A model generated the notes under the pieces. It saw only the letters and a program-made list of their open reading frames with translations. It searched no databases and was not told where the DNA came from. The position numbers and the translations under genes are program-made. From Chitinophaga pinensis (GTDB lineage Bacteria > Bacteroidota > Bacteroidia > Chitinophagales > Chitinophagaceae), in contig NZ_VOHS01000002.1 of the NCBI RefSeq assembly GCF_007896845.1, positions 62,001-126,000 on the forward strand: a DNA stretch of 64,000 bases, written 5' to 3'. Position 1 is the first letter of the stretch, and every line of letters begins with the position of its first letter. Shown piece after piece: positions 37,701 through 45,745 of the stretch.

Positions 37701-37949
37701 ATAATCAGTTGTTGCATAACCAACACTTCTGATCACCAGCACAGGGTTTGCTCCTGTAACAGCTAATTTGAAATTTCCTTGTTGATCTGATGTGGTTCCG
37801 CTTGTTGTCCCTTTAATTTGTACGGTTGCAAAAGGTATAGGCGACCCGTCTGCACCGGTGACCTTACCCGTAATCTGACGCTGTTGTGCATACGTCAGGG
37901 TTACACTCACCATGAGCATGGTGAAAAAGAGTAACGCTCTTTTCTTCAT
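34704..37949 (-). CDS. SusC/RagA-family TonB-linked outer-membrane protein (pair 2)
   Basis: A 1081-residue transporter from the ATG at 37949, which gives a normal signal peptide (MKKRALLFFTMLMVSVTLTYAQ); an upstream in-frame opening to 38021 is ignored. Domains: CarboxypepD_reg-like (about 22-105), plug with NLQEVVVTALGITRKKNELAYSAQ and LRGNKSFQNSNQALFVIDGVPVDN, then the barrel ending FGFNVRFRF. The sequence before the start codon is nearly identical to that before a small ORF at 38283. Confidence 0.96.
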   Translation of the reverse strand: MKKRALLFFTMLMVSVTLTYAQQRQITGKVTGADGSPIPFATVQIKGTTSGTTSDQQGNFKLAVTGANPVLVIRSVGYATTDYTVGASSAFTVQLKEEDKNLQEVVVTALGITRKKNELAYSAQTVQAEELNRTRDPNVVNSLSGKVSGLEVRRNSTMGGSTNIVLRGNKSFQNSNQALFVIDGVPVDNSVANTPDQTTGRGGFDYGNAASDINADDVASVSVLKGAAAAALYGSRAANGVIMITTKKGRSGMNVTVNTGLTVGTMDKSTFPKYQKQYGAGYYDVEDNTYQSPDGHFWYADIDGDGTRDLTVPMKEDASFGAKFDPNLMVFNYQSLDPRSPYYKKARPWVAGEHDPSYFYKNTLTTNNSVAVDGGNDKGNFKLGYTKTVENGMIPNARLVKDMLNFGASYKLTDRLTASANVNMSKIDGKGRYGTGYDEYNVNQAFRQWWQMNIDMKDQKDDYFRDKLNKSWNLTSPTNPIPTYTDNFYFMRYENFEQDGRIRYFGNVTLNYQINSWLSVLGRTSMDTYNQWQEERNAVGSKNPSSYSRYDGSFIENNYDLMLNIDKQLSTDFKLTGLVGGNIRRTHAKYLRASTNGGLVVPHLYSLSNSVNPMLAPEEADSLMQVNGLFASATIGYKNMLFLDLAGRRDESSTLPANNNSYYYPAASLGFTFSEVVKAKWLNYGKARINYAEVGNSAPAQALYDPYDKPSGFGSTPIFSVPAIKRNPDLKPERTKSFETGVELALFDNILTLDLTYYASKSVDQILRLPISRATGYDQMFINAGTIRNRGVEVSLGVTPVRIKNFSWTVNANWSMNRSKVLDLPEGLDFIQLGALQSNVTIGHAAGQAYGVIRGKDFIYDKATGQRVVEDQEGQAVLPGYYKTTTTANEVIGNYTPKWIGGVTNTVRYKGVALSFLIDIKKGGDTYSLDQAYGQSTGIYEESVRLNDQGKNIRDDVAQGGGIIFEGVTSDGKPNTQRVRVSGTRGLGVNGYPNKEFIYDAGYVKLREVNLTYSLPGSLVNNLKVFKGIDLSLLGRNLWIIHKNVPYADPEENLAAGNIQGYQSGVYPTYRNFGFNVRFRF

Positions 37950-38450
37950 ATACGATTTAGATTTAGTTGACAATAAAAATTTTAACGGGTTCCCTTTGTT
38001 TGCCGGTATCAGGCACGGCAATGTTGCAAAAACCTTTTATTAGGATTTAAACCACAGTTTGTTTACCAATAAGTTTGTTGTTGAAATTTAAAGTGTTGTT
38101 GAATCTTAAAGAACCATCCGGGATGAAGGCGGCAAGACCCTGGATGGTTGTTTGTTTGCGTGAAGCGGAATTCATCCTACCCATGCCGTTAACGGAAATA
38201 TTACTATACCGTCGGGAACAGGTTGACATAATTGCATTACTAGCTATAGCAGCACAGGATAAAGAGATTCCGGCCTCTTTCATATTACGATTTAGATTTT
38301 GGTTGAGGACCACAATTTAGAGTTTTTTTCTCTCCGCACCAAGAAAAATTTAACCTTTTTTTAAGAGAGAGGAAAATTCACATATATACACAGATATTTT
38401 TCAGCGACATATGAAGGAAAATTTAACATTGATATTTGTCTATTTTATCG
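37950..38450. other. 500-bp interval upstream of the second SusC gene
   Basis: Contains one doubtful small ORF (38047-38283), a duplicated leader sequence (37945-37970 and 38279-38306), and an imperfect CTCTC/GAGAG pairing near 38330-38375. No clear promoter or terminator. Confidence 0.4.
38047..38283 (-). CDS. doubtful small ORF preceded by a SusC-like leader
   Basis: 78 codons from the ATG at 38283 (MKEAGISLSCAAIASNAIM...), with no signal peptide of normal form, no known family and Asn/Ser-rich composition. Its 5' leader matches the leader of the SusC gene at 37949 over about 28 positions with two one-base gaps and one mismatch. It may be a short peptide gene, or a decayed copy of a SusC 5' region. 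Coding status is uncertain. Confidence 0.3.
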   Translation of the reverse strand: MKEAGISLSCAAIASNAIMSTCSRRYSNISVNGMGRMNSASRKQTTIQGLAAFIPDGSLRFNNTLNFNNKLIGKQTVV

Positions 38451-40463
38451 CTAGAATAAGTGTTGAAATTGGCATTGTAACACGCTTTCACTGTTCCCTT
38501 TTACTTCATCCCACCCACTTCCGGTACTACTTACTTTTCCATATATAGTTAATTCATATCTGAGCCAGAAAGTAAGTCCGGAAGCCGATTTCCACCTGAT
38601 ACGCGTCTGCAATTGATGCCCCTCTCCTGTTAAGCGTGACAACGCATATTCATATAACATACCTGATGTAATCGTGTATAAACTTGTATTACTTCCATCT
38701 GCTATAAAGCGCGTATAACGTATATATAACTGTAAGGGCCGTTGCTTCAGCTGATACAACATTTCATGAAACAACAGAAACCCCTGTTGGGTATTTTCTT
38801 CTTTTACATATTGACTTAACTCCACTCTCGTCTTCATTGTAAGATGTGTTGTTGACTGTACACGTGATTGTATACGCCAGACATTCTTTTTCACACTTAC
38901 CAGCGGTGGTAAAAAGCGATCTGTTCCTTCTCCGTTTTCCTGTTTGATCAGACAACTATATCGCACAAACAGTTCCGTTTGTTTATCCGGTGCATATGTC
39001 AGGGCAATCAGCAAATCCCTGCCCCTGCCGGGTGCTGCTGCCCTGTATTGTAACCACGGAAAAATAAAATGATCTGCATAAGCGTTCAGTTTCACATGCG
39101 AACTTACCTTCATGCTAATGCCTGTATATAATCCTTTTTCATTAACAGGCTTATAAAACTCACCCCATGCATCTGCATAAAAAGCATGATATGCCTTGTC
39201 ATAATTGCGATACATCAATACGAGATCAACATCATTAGTAGCTGTTAGTAACAGTCCGTTGATGAGGGCAGTTTTACCGTTATTACTCATCGCGGCTTCG
39301 CCGAAAAAATGCATATTCTTCCAGGTCACTTCATAATCTGTGCTAAAGCCTGTAAGGCGCTTACCCTCAAATCCAAATAACTGATAGGGTGCCTTTCCTT
39401 TTTGTACCGGTGCAGATAAATGATGCTGTATAAAATTAAATCCCAGCTTGCGGTTACTCCCTTCTATTGTCACATTACCTCCTACACTTAATTGCGCCAG
39501 CGAGTTTCTTCCGGCCACTTCCGTCAATGTACGATGGTAACCACTATTTGCAGTAACATTACCATCCATTAAACGATAGGATATAAATGTTGTTGTCGCC
39601 CATTTCCCCTGTGCTATGGTTATACCTGCTCCTCTGAAAAAGTTATATTCTCCTGCAGAAGCGTACGGCTTCAGCAATTCCCCTTCTCTTTTCACCTGCA
39701 TAACAGTGGCTCCTTTACCAAATGCCAGTGATTGCCAGTTCAGTAATCCCTGCCCCATATTCACTGTAAAATCTCCCAATGCCAGAGATTTTATCCACTT
39801 ATATTGTCTCACAAATAAATGCAGACTATAAAAATCAAAACCCTGCTGCTGCGCACCTTTAAAAAACGCTTCGCCTGCATCCTTTTCCATGACCGCTCCC
39901 CAGCTGATGTAATGCGTAAGGTTATACCGGTATCGCAACAGTAATTTATCCGGACTACCCAGATAATGAGCGGTTGTTGTATCTGTACTTATATAACCCT
40001 TGCTTTTTTCGAGTTGCCGGCCATACCTGTACAACAGTGTATGTTCTCCTTTTTTCACATAATCTTTCCAGTCATAATGTGCTTCCAGATCTTTTCCCAC
40101 CTGCACATAAGGCAATAATCTATTGATCAATTGTGCATCAAAACCGGGCACTGCCTGCAATTCATAGATGCTGATAAAATCTCCCAATTGCTGCCGGTAT
40201 CGCAACAATTGCTGTATTTGTATTGGAGACAGTATATGCAACGATTTCAACACAGACACACTATTTGTGTTCAAATTGATTTTATGCCTTGTATAAGCCT
40301 GTAATTGCTGCCAATGCATATCATCTTCAGGCACCTGATCAGTATGTGACGTATAATCCTCTAACTGACTTTCTTCAGCAGCTGTTAATTCAGGTATTGT
40401 CTGTGCATAAGTATAAATATGTATTAACAGCGCTGCCATGAATGTTACGGTTTTCAATATCAT
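38451..40463 (-). CDS. helix-hairpin-helix (ComEA-like) outer-membrane protein
   Basis: A 670-residue exported protein: signal peptide (MILKTVTFMAALLIHIYTYAQ), an acidic segment, then a helix-hairpin-helix region (INLNTNSVSVLKSLHILSPI and RYRQQLGDFISIYELQAVPG, about 60-125) of the ComEA/HHH_3 type, then a long strand-rich part (about 140-670) likely to be a barrel, ending CQFQHLF. Such proteins are common in Bacteroidota and their function is unknown; HHH motifs usually bind DNA, so DNA handling at the outer membrane is a possibility. The start codon and signal-peptide region are the template of the upstream repeat array. Confidence 0.8.
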   Translation of the reverse strand: MILKTVTFMAALLIHIYTYAQTIPELTAAEESQLEDYTSHTDQVPEDDMHWQQLQAYTRHKINLNTNSVSVLKSLHILSPIQIQQLLRYRQQLGDFISIYELQAVPGFDAQLINRLLPYVQVGKDLEAHYDWKDYVKKGEHTLLYRYGRQLEKSKGYISTDTTTAHYLGSPDKLLLRYRYNLTHYISWGAVMEKDAGEAFFKGAQQQGFDFYSLHLFVRQYKWIKSLALGDFTVNMGQGLLNWQSLAFGKGATVMQVKREGELLKPYASAGEYNFFRGAGITIAQGKWATTTFISYRLMDGNVTANSGYHRTLTEVAGRNSLAQLSVGGNVTIEGSNRKLGFNFIQHHLSAPVQKGKAPYQLFGFEGKRLTGFSTDYEVTWKNMHFFGEAAMSNNGKTALINGLLLTATNDVDLVLMYRNYDKAYHAFYADAWGEFYKPVNEKGLYTGISMKVSSHVKLNAYADHFIFPWLQYRAAAPGRGRDLLIALTYAPDKQTELFVRYSCLIKQENGEGTDRFLPPLVSVKKNVWRIQSRVQSTTHLTMKTRVELSQYVKEENTQQGFLLFHEMLYQLKQRPLQLYIRYTRFIADGSNTSLYTITSGMLYEYALSRLTGEGHQLQTRIRWKSASGLTFWLRYELTIYGKVSSTGSGWDEVKGNSESVLQCQFQHLF

Positions 40464-40946
40464 ATGGTGGTGTATTTAACAACTGTGTGAATAAGTATAG
40501 ATGTATTTTAATAATATCGACATAAGTATTACAGCGTTCAACATCATATCACGATATATTTAACAATGCTGGAATAAGTATAGATGCATTTTAATAATAC
40601 CGACATAGGTATTATAGCCTTCAATATCGCATGGCGGTGTATTTAACAACGGTGTGAATAAGTATAGATGTATTTTAATAATACCGACATAGGTATTACA
40701 GCCTTCAACATCATATCACGATATATTTAACAATGGTAGCCTTCATTATCACATGGCAGTGTATTTAACAATGGTGTGAATAAGTATAGATGTATTTTAA
40801 TAATACCGACATAGGTATTATAGCCTTCAATATTCACATGGCAGTGTGTTTAACAATGGTGTGAATAAGTACAAGATGTACTTTAATAATACCAATATAG
40901 GTATTACAGCCTTCAACATCATATCACGGTATATTTAACAATGGTG
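40451..40946. repeat. array of ~84-bp repeats derived from the adjacent gene's 5' end
   Basis: Five units of 83-85 bp start near 40489, 40572, 40656, 40778 and 40863, plus a ~38-bp partial unit near 40737-40775. Two unit types alternate, giving a ~167-bp higher-order period. Read on the minus strand, each aligns with the leader, start codon and signal-peptide codons of the gene starting at 40463. Each central part also folds as ATAATACC-N6-GGTATTAT. Units 1 and 3 keep intact 23-codon ORFs (40547-40476 and 40714-40643); the others have lost the start codon or are frameshifted. Confidence 0.85.
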
Positions 40947-41157
40947 ATTAACGCAGACACCAAATTCCTTTTACCAGTCAACATGATACCAACAACGCTT
41001 ACACATTGCCAGCATCACATTGACTAATAAAACATGACACAGCTATATCAACAGTCTCTTCAAGAAAACTGCAATTCTCCAAAAAAGATTTACACAAACA
41101 CAAGCCCTTGCCTGCAACAAATTAAATGATCAACTTATCAACAAAACAAAACACTCC
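40947..41157. other. A/C-rich gap with no recognised feature
   Basis: 211 bp between the repeat array and the stop of the next gene. No ORF, hairpin or promoter box was seen. Confidence 0.5.
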
Positions 41158-41979
41158 TTAATGCTTCTTCAGCTCCCACACCAGCGCCGCTGAAGGTGTT
41201 ATCCCCAATTGCGGATGATAATTTGCAGAGAGCAATACAAATAACTGCTGTAAGGTAAATCCGATAGCGGCTGTATTCAACTGCGGATCCGTACATATAC
41301 CTAATTGCAGCGACAGGACTTTTAACATACGATATTCACACATGACTTTAGTCAGCAGGGCTGCTGCTGTTTCCTTCACGACTGCCACACTTAATAAAAA
41401 TGCTGCTGAAATTTCATATCCCATACCTGCACTATATATCGCAGGTATCGTTTCATTATCCAGCCGCCGGAGTGTATTACCTGTCGGATTAAATACATGC
41501 ATCCCCACATGCAATCCGGGAGTAAGATGGATCAGACATCCCAGTTCTCCCACAATTGTATGCACACTGAAATAACCGGGTATTGTTTTCGACAGATAAT
41601 CCATCTGCATACCTATGCTACAGCGTTCTCCCAACTGTCTGCCATAGGCAAATCCGATTGATTGCTGCCGGAAACCGGAGAACCCGCTTTGTGCAAGATG
41701 TAATCCGAATCCGCCCTGATTAACTGGCAATGCGAACATGACATGATGCTGCTGAATAGCTGACAACATAAAGCGTCTTTCTGTGTGTACACCTGCTGTT
41801 ACAGCTGGTATATACGCCAATGCAGCCTGATTCTGCAATGCTGTTAAAAGCTGGTGATAATTACGGCTGTAAGTGCCGGCAAAAGGCTGTTTATCGACAG
41901 ACAGCCAGATTAATTGTGCACAGATGACAGCAGAGCACAATGTGCAAACAATGGTAGCAATGATCTTTTTCATTTGCAT
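41158..41979 (-). CDS. secreted protein, probable outer-membrane barrel, unknown function
   Basis: A 273-residue exported protein (MKKIIATIVCTLCSAVICAQ from the ATG at 41973; the ATG at 41979 adds two residues). After the signal the sequence is glycine- and aromatic-rich with alternating strands (NQGGFGLHLAQSGFSGFRQQSIGFAYGRQLG, GMQMDYLSKTIPGYFS, HVGMHVFNPTGN), resembling small PorV/PorQ-like barrels of Bacteroidota, but no family is assigned. It is transcribed toward the helix-hairpin-helix gene, with the repeat array in between. Confidence 0.65.
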   Translation of the reverse strand: MQMKKIIATIVCTLCSAVICAQLIWLSVDKQPFAGTYSRNYHQLLTALQNQAALAYIPAVTAGVHTERRFMLSAIQQHHVMFALPVNQGGFGLHLAQSGFSGFRQQSIGFAYGRQLGERCSIGMQMDYLSKTIPGYFSVHTIVGELGCLIHLTPGLHVGMHVFNPTGNTLRRLDNETIPAIYSAGMGYEISAAFLLSVAVVKETAAALLTKVMCEYRMLKVLSLQLGICTDPQLNTAAIGFTLQQLFVLLSANYHPQLGITPSAALVWELKKH

Positions 41980-42052
41980 TTAATGGTAGTGGATTAGTTG
42001 GTTTTTCAAAAAAAGTCGTGGTAATTCAGGTCAACATGTTAACAAACAAAAA

Positions 42053-42074
42053 TCTCCTCACTTGCGTGAGGAGA
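42053..42074 (-). terminator. terminator of the deoxynucleoside kinase gene
   Basis: A perfect 9-bp stem (TCTCCTCAC / GTGAGGAGA) with a 4-nt loop, followed on the minus strand by TTTTTGTTTG. Confidence 0.88.
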
Positions 42075-42121
42075 CAATATTAGGAAAATAAATCTTTACT
42101 AAAAAAATGAGATCAGATTGA

Positions 42122-42757
42122 TCAGAACAATCCATGCAACTGAGAATCTATTTTAGAAATGATCTCACCAAGATCTTCTTCGCTTTCAGGGAATTTATTC
42201 TTGTCGATATCGATGATCAGCAAAGGACCTTCAGCGTATTTTTCAATCCAGTTATTGTAAAATTCATTCAGTCTTTTCAGATAATCGAGACGAATATTTT
42301 CTTCATACTCCCTTCCTCTTTTCTGTATCTGCGCTACCAGTGTTGGTACAGATGCACGCAGGTAGATCAGCAGGTCCGGAGGTTTCACCATTGACTTTAC
42401 TGTTTCGAAGAAACTGAAGTAGTTGTCAAAATCCCGTTTTGTCATCAGGCCCATTTCATACAGATTCGGCGCAAAAATATGCGCATCTTCGTATATGGTA
42501 CGGTCCTGAATCACGATCTGATTGCCTTTTTCTATTTCCAGCAATTGCCTCAGACGGCCATGCAGGAAGTAAATCTGCAGATTGAATGACCAGCGGGGCA
42601 TATCCTCGTAAAAGTCGTTCAGATATGGATTGTGTTCAACATCTTCGAACTGGGGAGCCCATTTATAGTGTCGTGCGAGCAGTTCAGTAAGTGTGGTTTT
42701 TCCTGCGCCAATATTACCGGCGATAGCTATATGTTTGATCTTGTTTTGTTTTGTCAT
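42122..42757 (-). CDS. deoxynucleoside kinase
   Basis: A 211-residue kinase of the dNK/dGK-dAK family that phosphorylates salvaged deoxynucleosides. The P-loop GNIGAGKTTL is at 14-23; the family motif QDRTIYEDAHIF (DRS-like, residues about 84-95) and the LID arginines in QKRGREYEENIRLDYL are present. Base preference cannot be decided. It is monocistronic, with its own terminator. Confidence 0.93.
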   Translation of the reverse strand: MTKQNKIKHIAIAGNIGAGKTTLTELLARHYKWAPQFEDVEHNPYLNDFYEDMPRWSFNLQIYFLHGRLRQLLEIEKGNQIVIQDRTIYEDAHIFAPNLYEMGLMTKRDFDNYFSFFETVKSMVKPPDLLIYLRASVPTLVAQIQKRGREYEENIRLDYLKRLNEFYNNWIEKYAEGPLLIIDIDKNKFPESEEDLGEIISKIDSQLHGLF

Positions 42758-42893
42758 GATGAATCAGGGGTCACTAATCATTTCGTTTGCAGCCTGTTAG
42801 TGGCAACAAGCGATCAGTTGACGATCTAAAATTTACAAATTATTTGATTATCAATTGAAAAAACTTGCTGCCGCTAAAGGAAACAAAGAATTA

Positions 42894-43898
42894 TTAATAG
42901 TAGTGAATACCTATGAGTTTTCTCGCTTGTTGCAAAGTCTGTGCCGCACTTTCCCTTGCTTTTTCTGCACCTTCTTTCATAATCCGGTTCAGGTAAGTCT
43001 GGTCATTCTGCAATGCGAGTGCTTTTTCCCTGATAGGTGCAATGAAACTGACCATATCATCACCCAGCTGTTTTTTCATATCACCATAACGGATAGACTG
43101 GTTATCATACAAATCCTTAAAGTGTTTGATCACTTCAGGAGTAGATACCTGCTCCATCAGCAGGAACAGATTTGCAATGCTATCCGGCATAGGTGCGCCT
43201 GATTCAGCAGGTCCGCTGTCAGTCTTTGCTTTGTTGAGTTTTTTACGGATCAGTTCATCACTGTCAGACAAATACAAAGTAGCCATCTGATTTTCACTTT
43301 TACTCATTTTACCCGCACCGTCAAGGCTTGGCACTTTTACCAGATTATCTCCGAAATTGAATGCTACCGGCTCAGGGAACAAATCACCGTAACGTTTATT
43401 GAAACGCTGTGCATAGTTACGCGCCATTTCCAGATGCTGTTCCTGATCTTTACCTACCGGTACTTTTACCGCGCGATGGATCAGAATATCTGCACTCATC
43501 AGCACAGGATAAGTCAGCAGTCCCGCGTTTACGTTCTCAGGTTGCAGACGTACTTTATCTTTAAAAGTGGGTACTTTTTCCAGTTCGCCCTTGTATGCCA
43601 TCATATTCAGCAACAGGTACAATTCAGCAATCTCCGGTACGTCACTCTGTACGTACAGGGCCACTTTTTCAGGATCAAGACCAGAAGCGATATTTTCTGC
43701 CAGCACCCGGAATACGTTGGAGCGCAGGTCTTTAGGATCAGGATGCGTAGTGAGAGAATGCCAGTCAGCTACAAAAAAATAACAGTTAAAAGTTTCCTGC
43801 ATCCTGATGTAGTTACGGATAGCTCCGAAATAATTGCCTAGATGTAAATAACCGGTAGAGCGGATTCCGCTTACCACTATTTCTTTTGATGTAGCCAT
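42894..43898 (-). CDS. trpS: tryptophan--tRNA ligase
   Basis: A 334-residue class I aminoacyl-tRNA synthetase. The HIGH-type motif is LHLGN in GIRSTGYLHLGNYFG and the KMSKS loop is intact in GAGKMSKSENQ. Length is normal. The ATG at 43898 (MATSKEIVVSG) is preferred over an in-frame TTG at 43910. A box one base off the consensus (TTATTTTG) ends 9 nt upstream, so the mRNA may also have almost no leader. Divergent from gatC. Confidence 0.97.
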   Translation of the reverse strand: MATSKEIVVSGIRSTGYLHLGNYFGAIRNYIRMQETFNCYFFVADWHSLTTHPDPKDLRSNVFRVLAENIASGLDPEKVALYVQSDVPEIAELYLLLNMMAYKGELEKVPTFKDKVRLQPENVNAGLLTYPVLMSADILIHRAVKVPVGKDQEQHLEMARNYAQRFNKRYGDLFPEPVAFNFGDNLVKVPSLDGAGKMSKSENQMATLYLSDSDELIRKKLNKAKTDSGPAESGAPMPDSIANLFLLMEQVSTPEVIKHFKDLYDNQSIRYGDMKKQLGDDMVSFIAPIREKALALQNDQTYLNRIMKEGAEKARESAAQTLQQARKLIGIHYY

Positions 43899-44006
43899 AA
43901 TGGGGTGCAAAATAAGGAATTTGCCAATTATGGACTATCGACTATTTAAGGTAACTTTAACGCGGACCCTGTCCGATAATTATTATTTTTTCATTTAATT
44001 TGATTT

Positions 44007-44297
44007 ATGGAAGTGAATGAGATGCTGGTACAGCAACTGGCAGACCTTGCAAGGCTTGAGTTCAGCGAACAGGAAAAGACTGAAATTAAAGGAGATCTGC
44101 AACGCATGATCACCTTTGTAGAAAAACTGAACGAGCTGGATACCACTAACGTAAAACCATTATTACACATGACTGCAGACAGGAACGTGCTGAGAGATGA
44201 CGTGGTAGTTCCTTCCATAACCCGGGAAGAAGGCTTACAGAATGCGCCTGCTGCTAACGATCAGTACTTCAAAGTACCGAAAGTTATCAAGAAGTAG
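44007..44297 (+). CDS. gatC: Asp-tRNA(Asn)/Glu-tRNA(Gln) amidotransferase subunit C
   Basis: A 96-residue GatC with the usual N-terminus ([17 protein letters not shown]) and the C-terminal FKVPKVIKK. It stabilises the GatAB complex that converts mischarged Glu-tRNA(Gln) to Gln-tRNA(Gln). gatA and gatB are not in the window. The ABC ATPase gene starts 25 bp after its stop and is probably co-transcribed. Confidence 0.95.
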   Translation: MEVNEMLVQQLADLARLEFSEQEKTEIKGDLQRMITFVEKLNELDTTNVKPLLHMTADRNVLRDDVVVPSITREEGLQNAPAANDQYFKVPKVIKK

Positions 44298-44322
44298 AAT
44301 CAACTTTCAACGCTATAAATCT

Positions 44323-45039
44323 ATGCACCCAAGTTCCGTCATCCATTTAGAAAACATCCGTAAGAGCTATTTCATTGGAAAAAATGAACTGCCTGTACTG
44401 AAAGGAATCAATCTGGACATTTTAAAAAATGAGTACGTAGCGCTGATGGGGCCTTCCGGTTCCGGCAAATCCACGCTGATGAATATGCTCGGCTGTCTTG
44501 ACAGTCCGACAAGTGGTAAATACGTATTAAGCGGTCACGATGTGAGCCAGATGGAGGACGATGCATTGGCAAGGGTGCGTAATAAAGAAATAGGCTTTGT
44601 ATTTCAGCAGTTTAACCTGATGCCACGTCTCAGTGCACTGGAAAATGTAGCCGTACCATTGATCTACGCCGGTATCAACAAGAAAGACCGGGAAGACAAA
44701 GCCCGTTTTATGTTGGAAAAAGTAGGTCTCGGACAACGTTACAAGCATAGACCAAATGAGTTATCCGGTGGTCAGTGTCAGCGTGTGGCCATTGCCCGCG
44801 CCCTCGTGAATGATCCTTCCCTCATACTCGCCGATGAACCTACGGGTAACCTCGATACCAAAACTTCCATCGAAATCATGGATATCTTCGGTAGTATCCA
44901 TGCCTCCGGTAATACGGTTGTGCTGGTCACCCACGAAGAAGATATTGCCGCCCATGCCCGCCGAGTAGTACGTCTGCGTGACGGATTGATAGAATCTGAC
45001 AGACTGAATGCGGAAATCCTCGCGGAAGCGGTGAAATAA
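44323..45039 (+). CDS. ABC transporter ATP-binding protein, MacB/LolD type
   Basis: A 238-residue ATPase from the ATG at 44323 ([17 protein letters not shown]); an in-frame opening further upstream would overlap gatC. Walker A is GPSGSGKST, the signature [10 protein letters not shown], Walker B LILADEP, with the H-loop His in LVTHEED. The family drives MacB/FtsX-type permeases in lipoprotein or efflux transport. No permease gene is adjacent, so its partner is encoded elsewhere. Confidence 0.94.
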   Translation: MHPSSVIHLENIRKSYFIGKNELPVLKGINLDILKNEYVALMGPSGSGKSTLMNMLGCLDSPTSGKYVLSGHDVSQMEDDALARVRNKEIGFVFQQFNLMPRLSALENVAVPLIYAGINKKDREDKARFMLEKVGLGQRYKHRPNELSGGQCQRVAIARALVNDPSLILADEPTGNLDTKTSIEIMDIFGSIHASGNTVVLVTHEEDIAAHARRVVRLRDGLIESDRLNAEILAEAVK

Positions 45040-45045
45040 TAAAAA

Positions 45046-45166
45046 AATCAGGAATCAGGAATTGAAATTCAGGAACTTCATGGGCTGATTACAGGCATTG
45101 TGTTTTAATGTCTGCTGATGGCTGACCAATTCCTGATTCGTAATTGTTATTCCTGATTATTAATTC
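45046..45166. repeat. inverted ATTCCTG-type repeats
   Basis: AATCAGGAATCAGGAATT (45046-45063) is complementary to AATTCCTGATT at 45128-45138 and ATTCCTGATT at 45149-45158. They fill the 133-bp gap between the ABC ATPase and adenosyltransferase genes, and relate to the heptamer repeat at 81-105. Confidence 0.65.
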
Positions 45167-45172
45167 TTCCTC

Positions 45173-45736
45173 ATGTCTTTCAAGATCTACACCAAAACAG
45201 GTGACAAGGGCAAAACAGCTCTGATCGGCGGCACCAAAGTACCTAAAAGCGATCTTCGTATTGACGCCTACGGCACCGTAGACGAGCTTAATTCCTATAT
45301 CGGGCTGGTCAGTGACTATCTGACAGCTTATCCTGATACAATCAGCCTGTTAAGGGAAATACAGGACCGTCTGTTTACGATCGGATCCTCCCTTGCCTGC
45401 GATCCTGAAAAGGATACAAAAATGCGGATTCCTGATCTCCATGCCGGAGATATCACTTTGTTGGAACACAGCATTGACAAAATGAACGAGGTATTACCGG
45501 AAATGAAGTCATTCATTATTCCCGGTGGCCACGTAGCGGTATCTACCTGCCATGTGGCCCGTTGCGTGTGCAGAAGGGCAGAACGCCTCTGTGTGGGATT
45601 GCAGGAACAGCAGCAGTTCATAGAACCGCTGGTGCTGCAATATATAAACCGCCTGAGCGACTATCTCTTTGTATTGGCCCGTTGGGTTGGTCATACCTTC
45701 CAAGTGGCAGAAATACCCTGGAAACCCCGGATCTGA
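45173..45736 (+). CDS. cob(I)alamin adenosyltransferase, PduO type
   Basis: A 187-residue ATP:corrinoid adenosyltransferase that makes adenosylcobalamin. The N-terminal TKTGDKGKTALIGGTKVPKSD and the segment GTVDELNSYIGLV are characteristic. C-terminal YINRLSDYLFVLARWVG is the usual family end. There are no other cobalamin genes nearby. Convergent with the LolD-like gene, 9 bp between stops. Confidence 0.95.
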   Translation: MSFKIYTKTGDKGKTALIGGTKVPKSDLRIDAYGTVDELNSYIGLVSDYLTAYPDTISLLREIQDRLFTIGSSLACDPEKDTKMRIPDLHAGDITLLEHSIDKMNEVLPEMKSFIIPGGHVAVSTCHVARCVCRRAERLCVGLQEQQQFIEPLVLQYINRLSDYLFVLARWVGHTFQVAEIPWKPRI

Positions 45737-45745
45737 GCCTTGTAT

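Noticed and set aside
38022..38450. Pseudogene of a SusC N-terminus
   Set aside because: Only the leader around the ATG matches; the translated 78 residues do not align convincingly with the CarboxypepD_reg-like domain in any frame checked.
40451..40946. CRISPR-like array
   Set aside because: Units are contiguous ~84-bp imperfect repeats without unique spacers and without cas genes; they match the adjacent gene's 5' end.
42758..42893. ACTAA/TTAGT half-sites upstream of the deoxynucleoside kinase gene as another S24 operator
   Set aside because: The half-sites are about 18 bp apart and in the wrong layout, and a 5-mer of this composition is common in AT-rich DNA.
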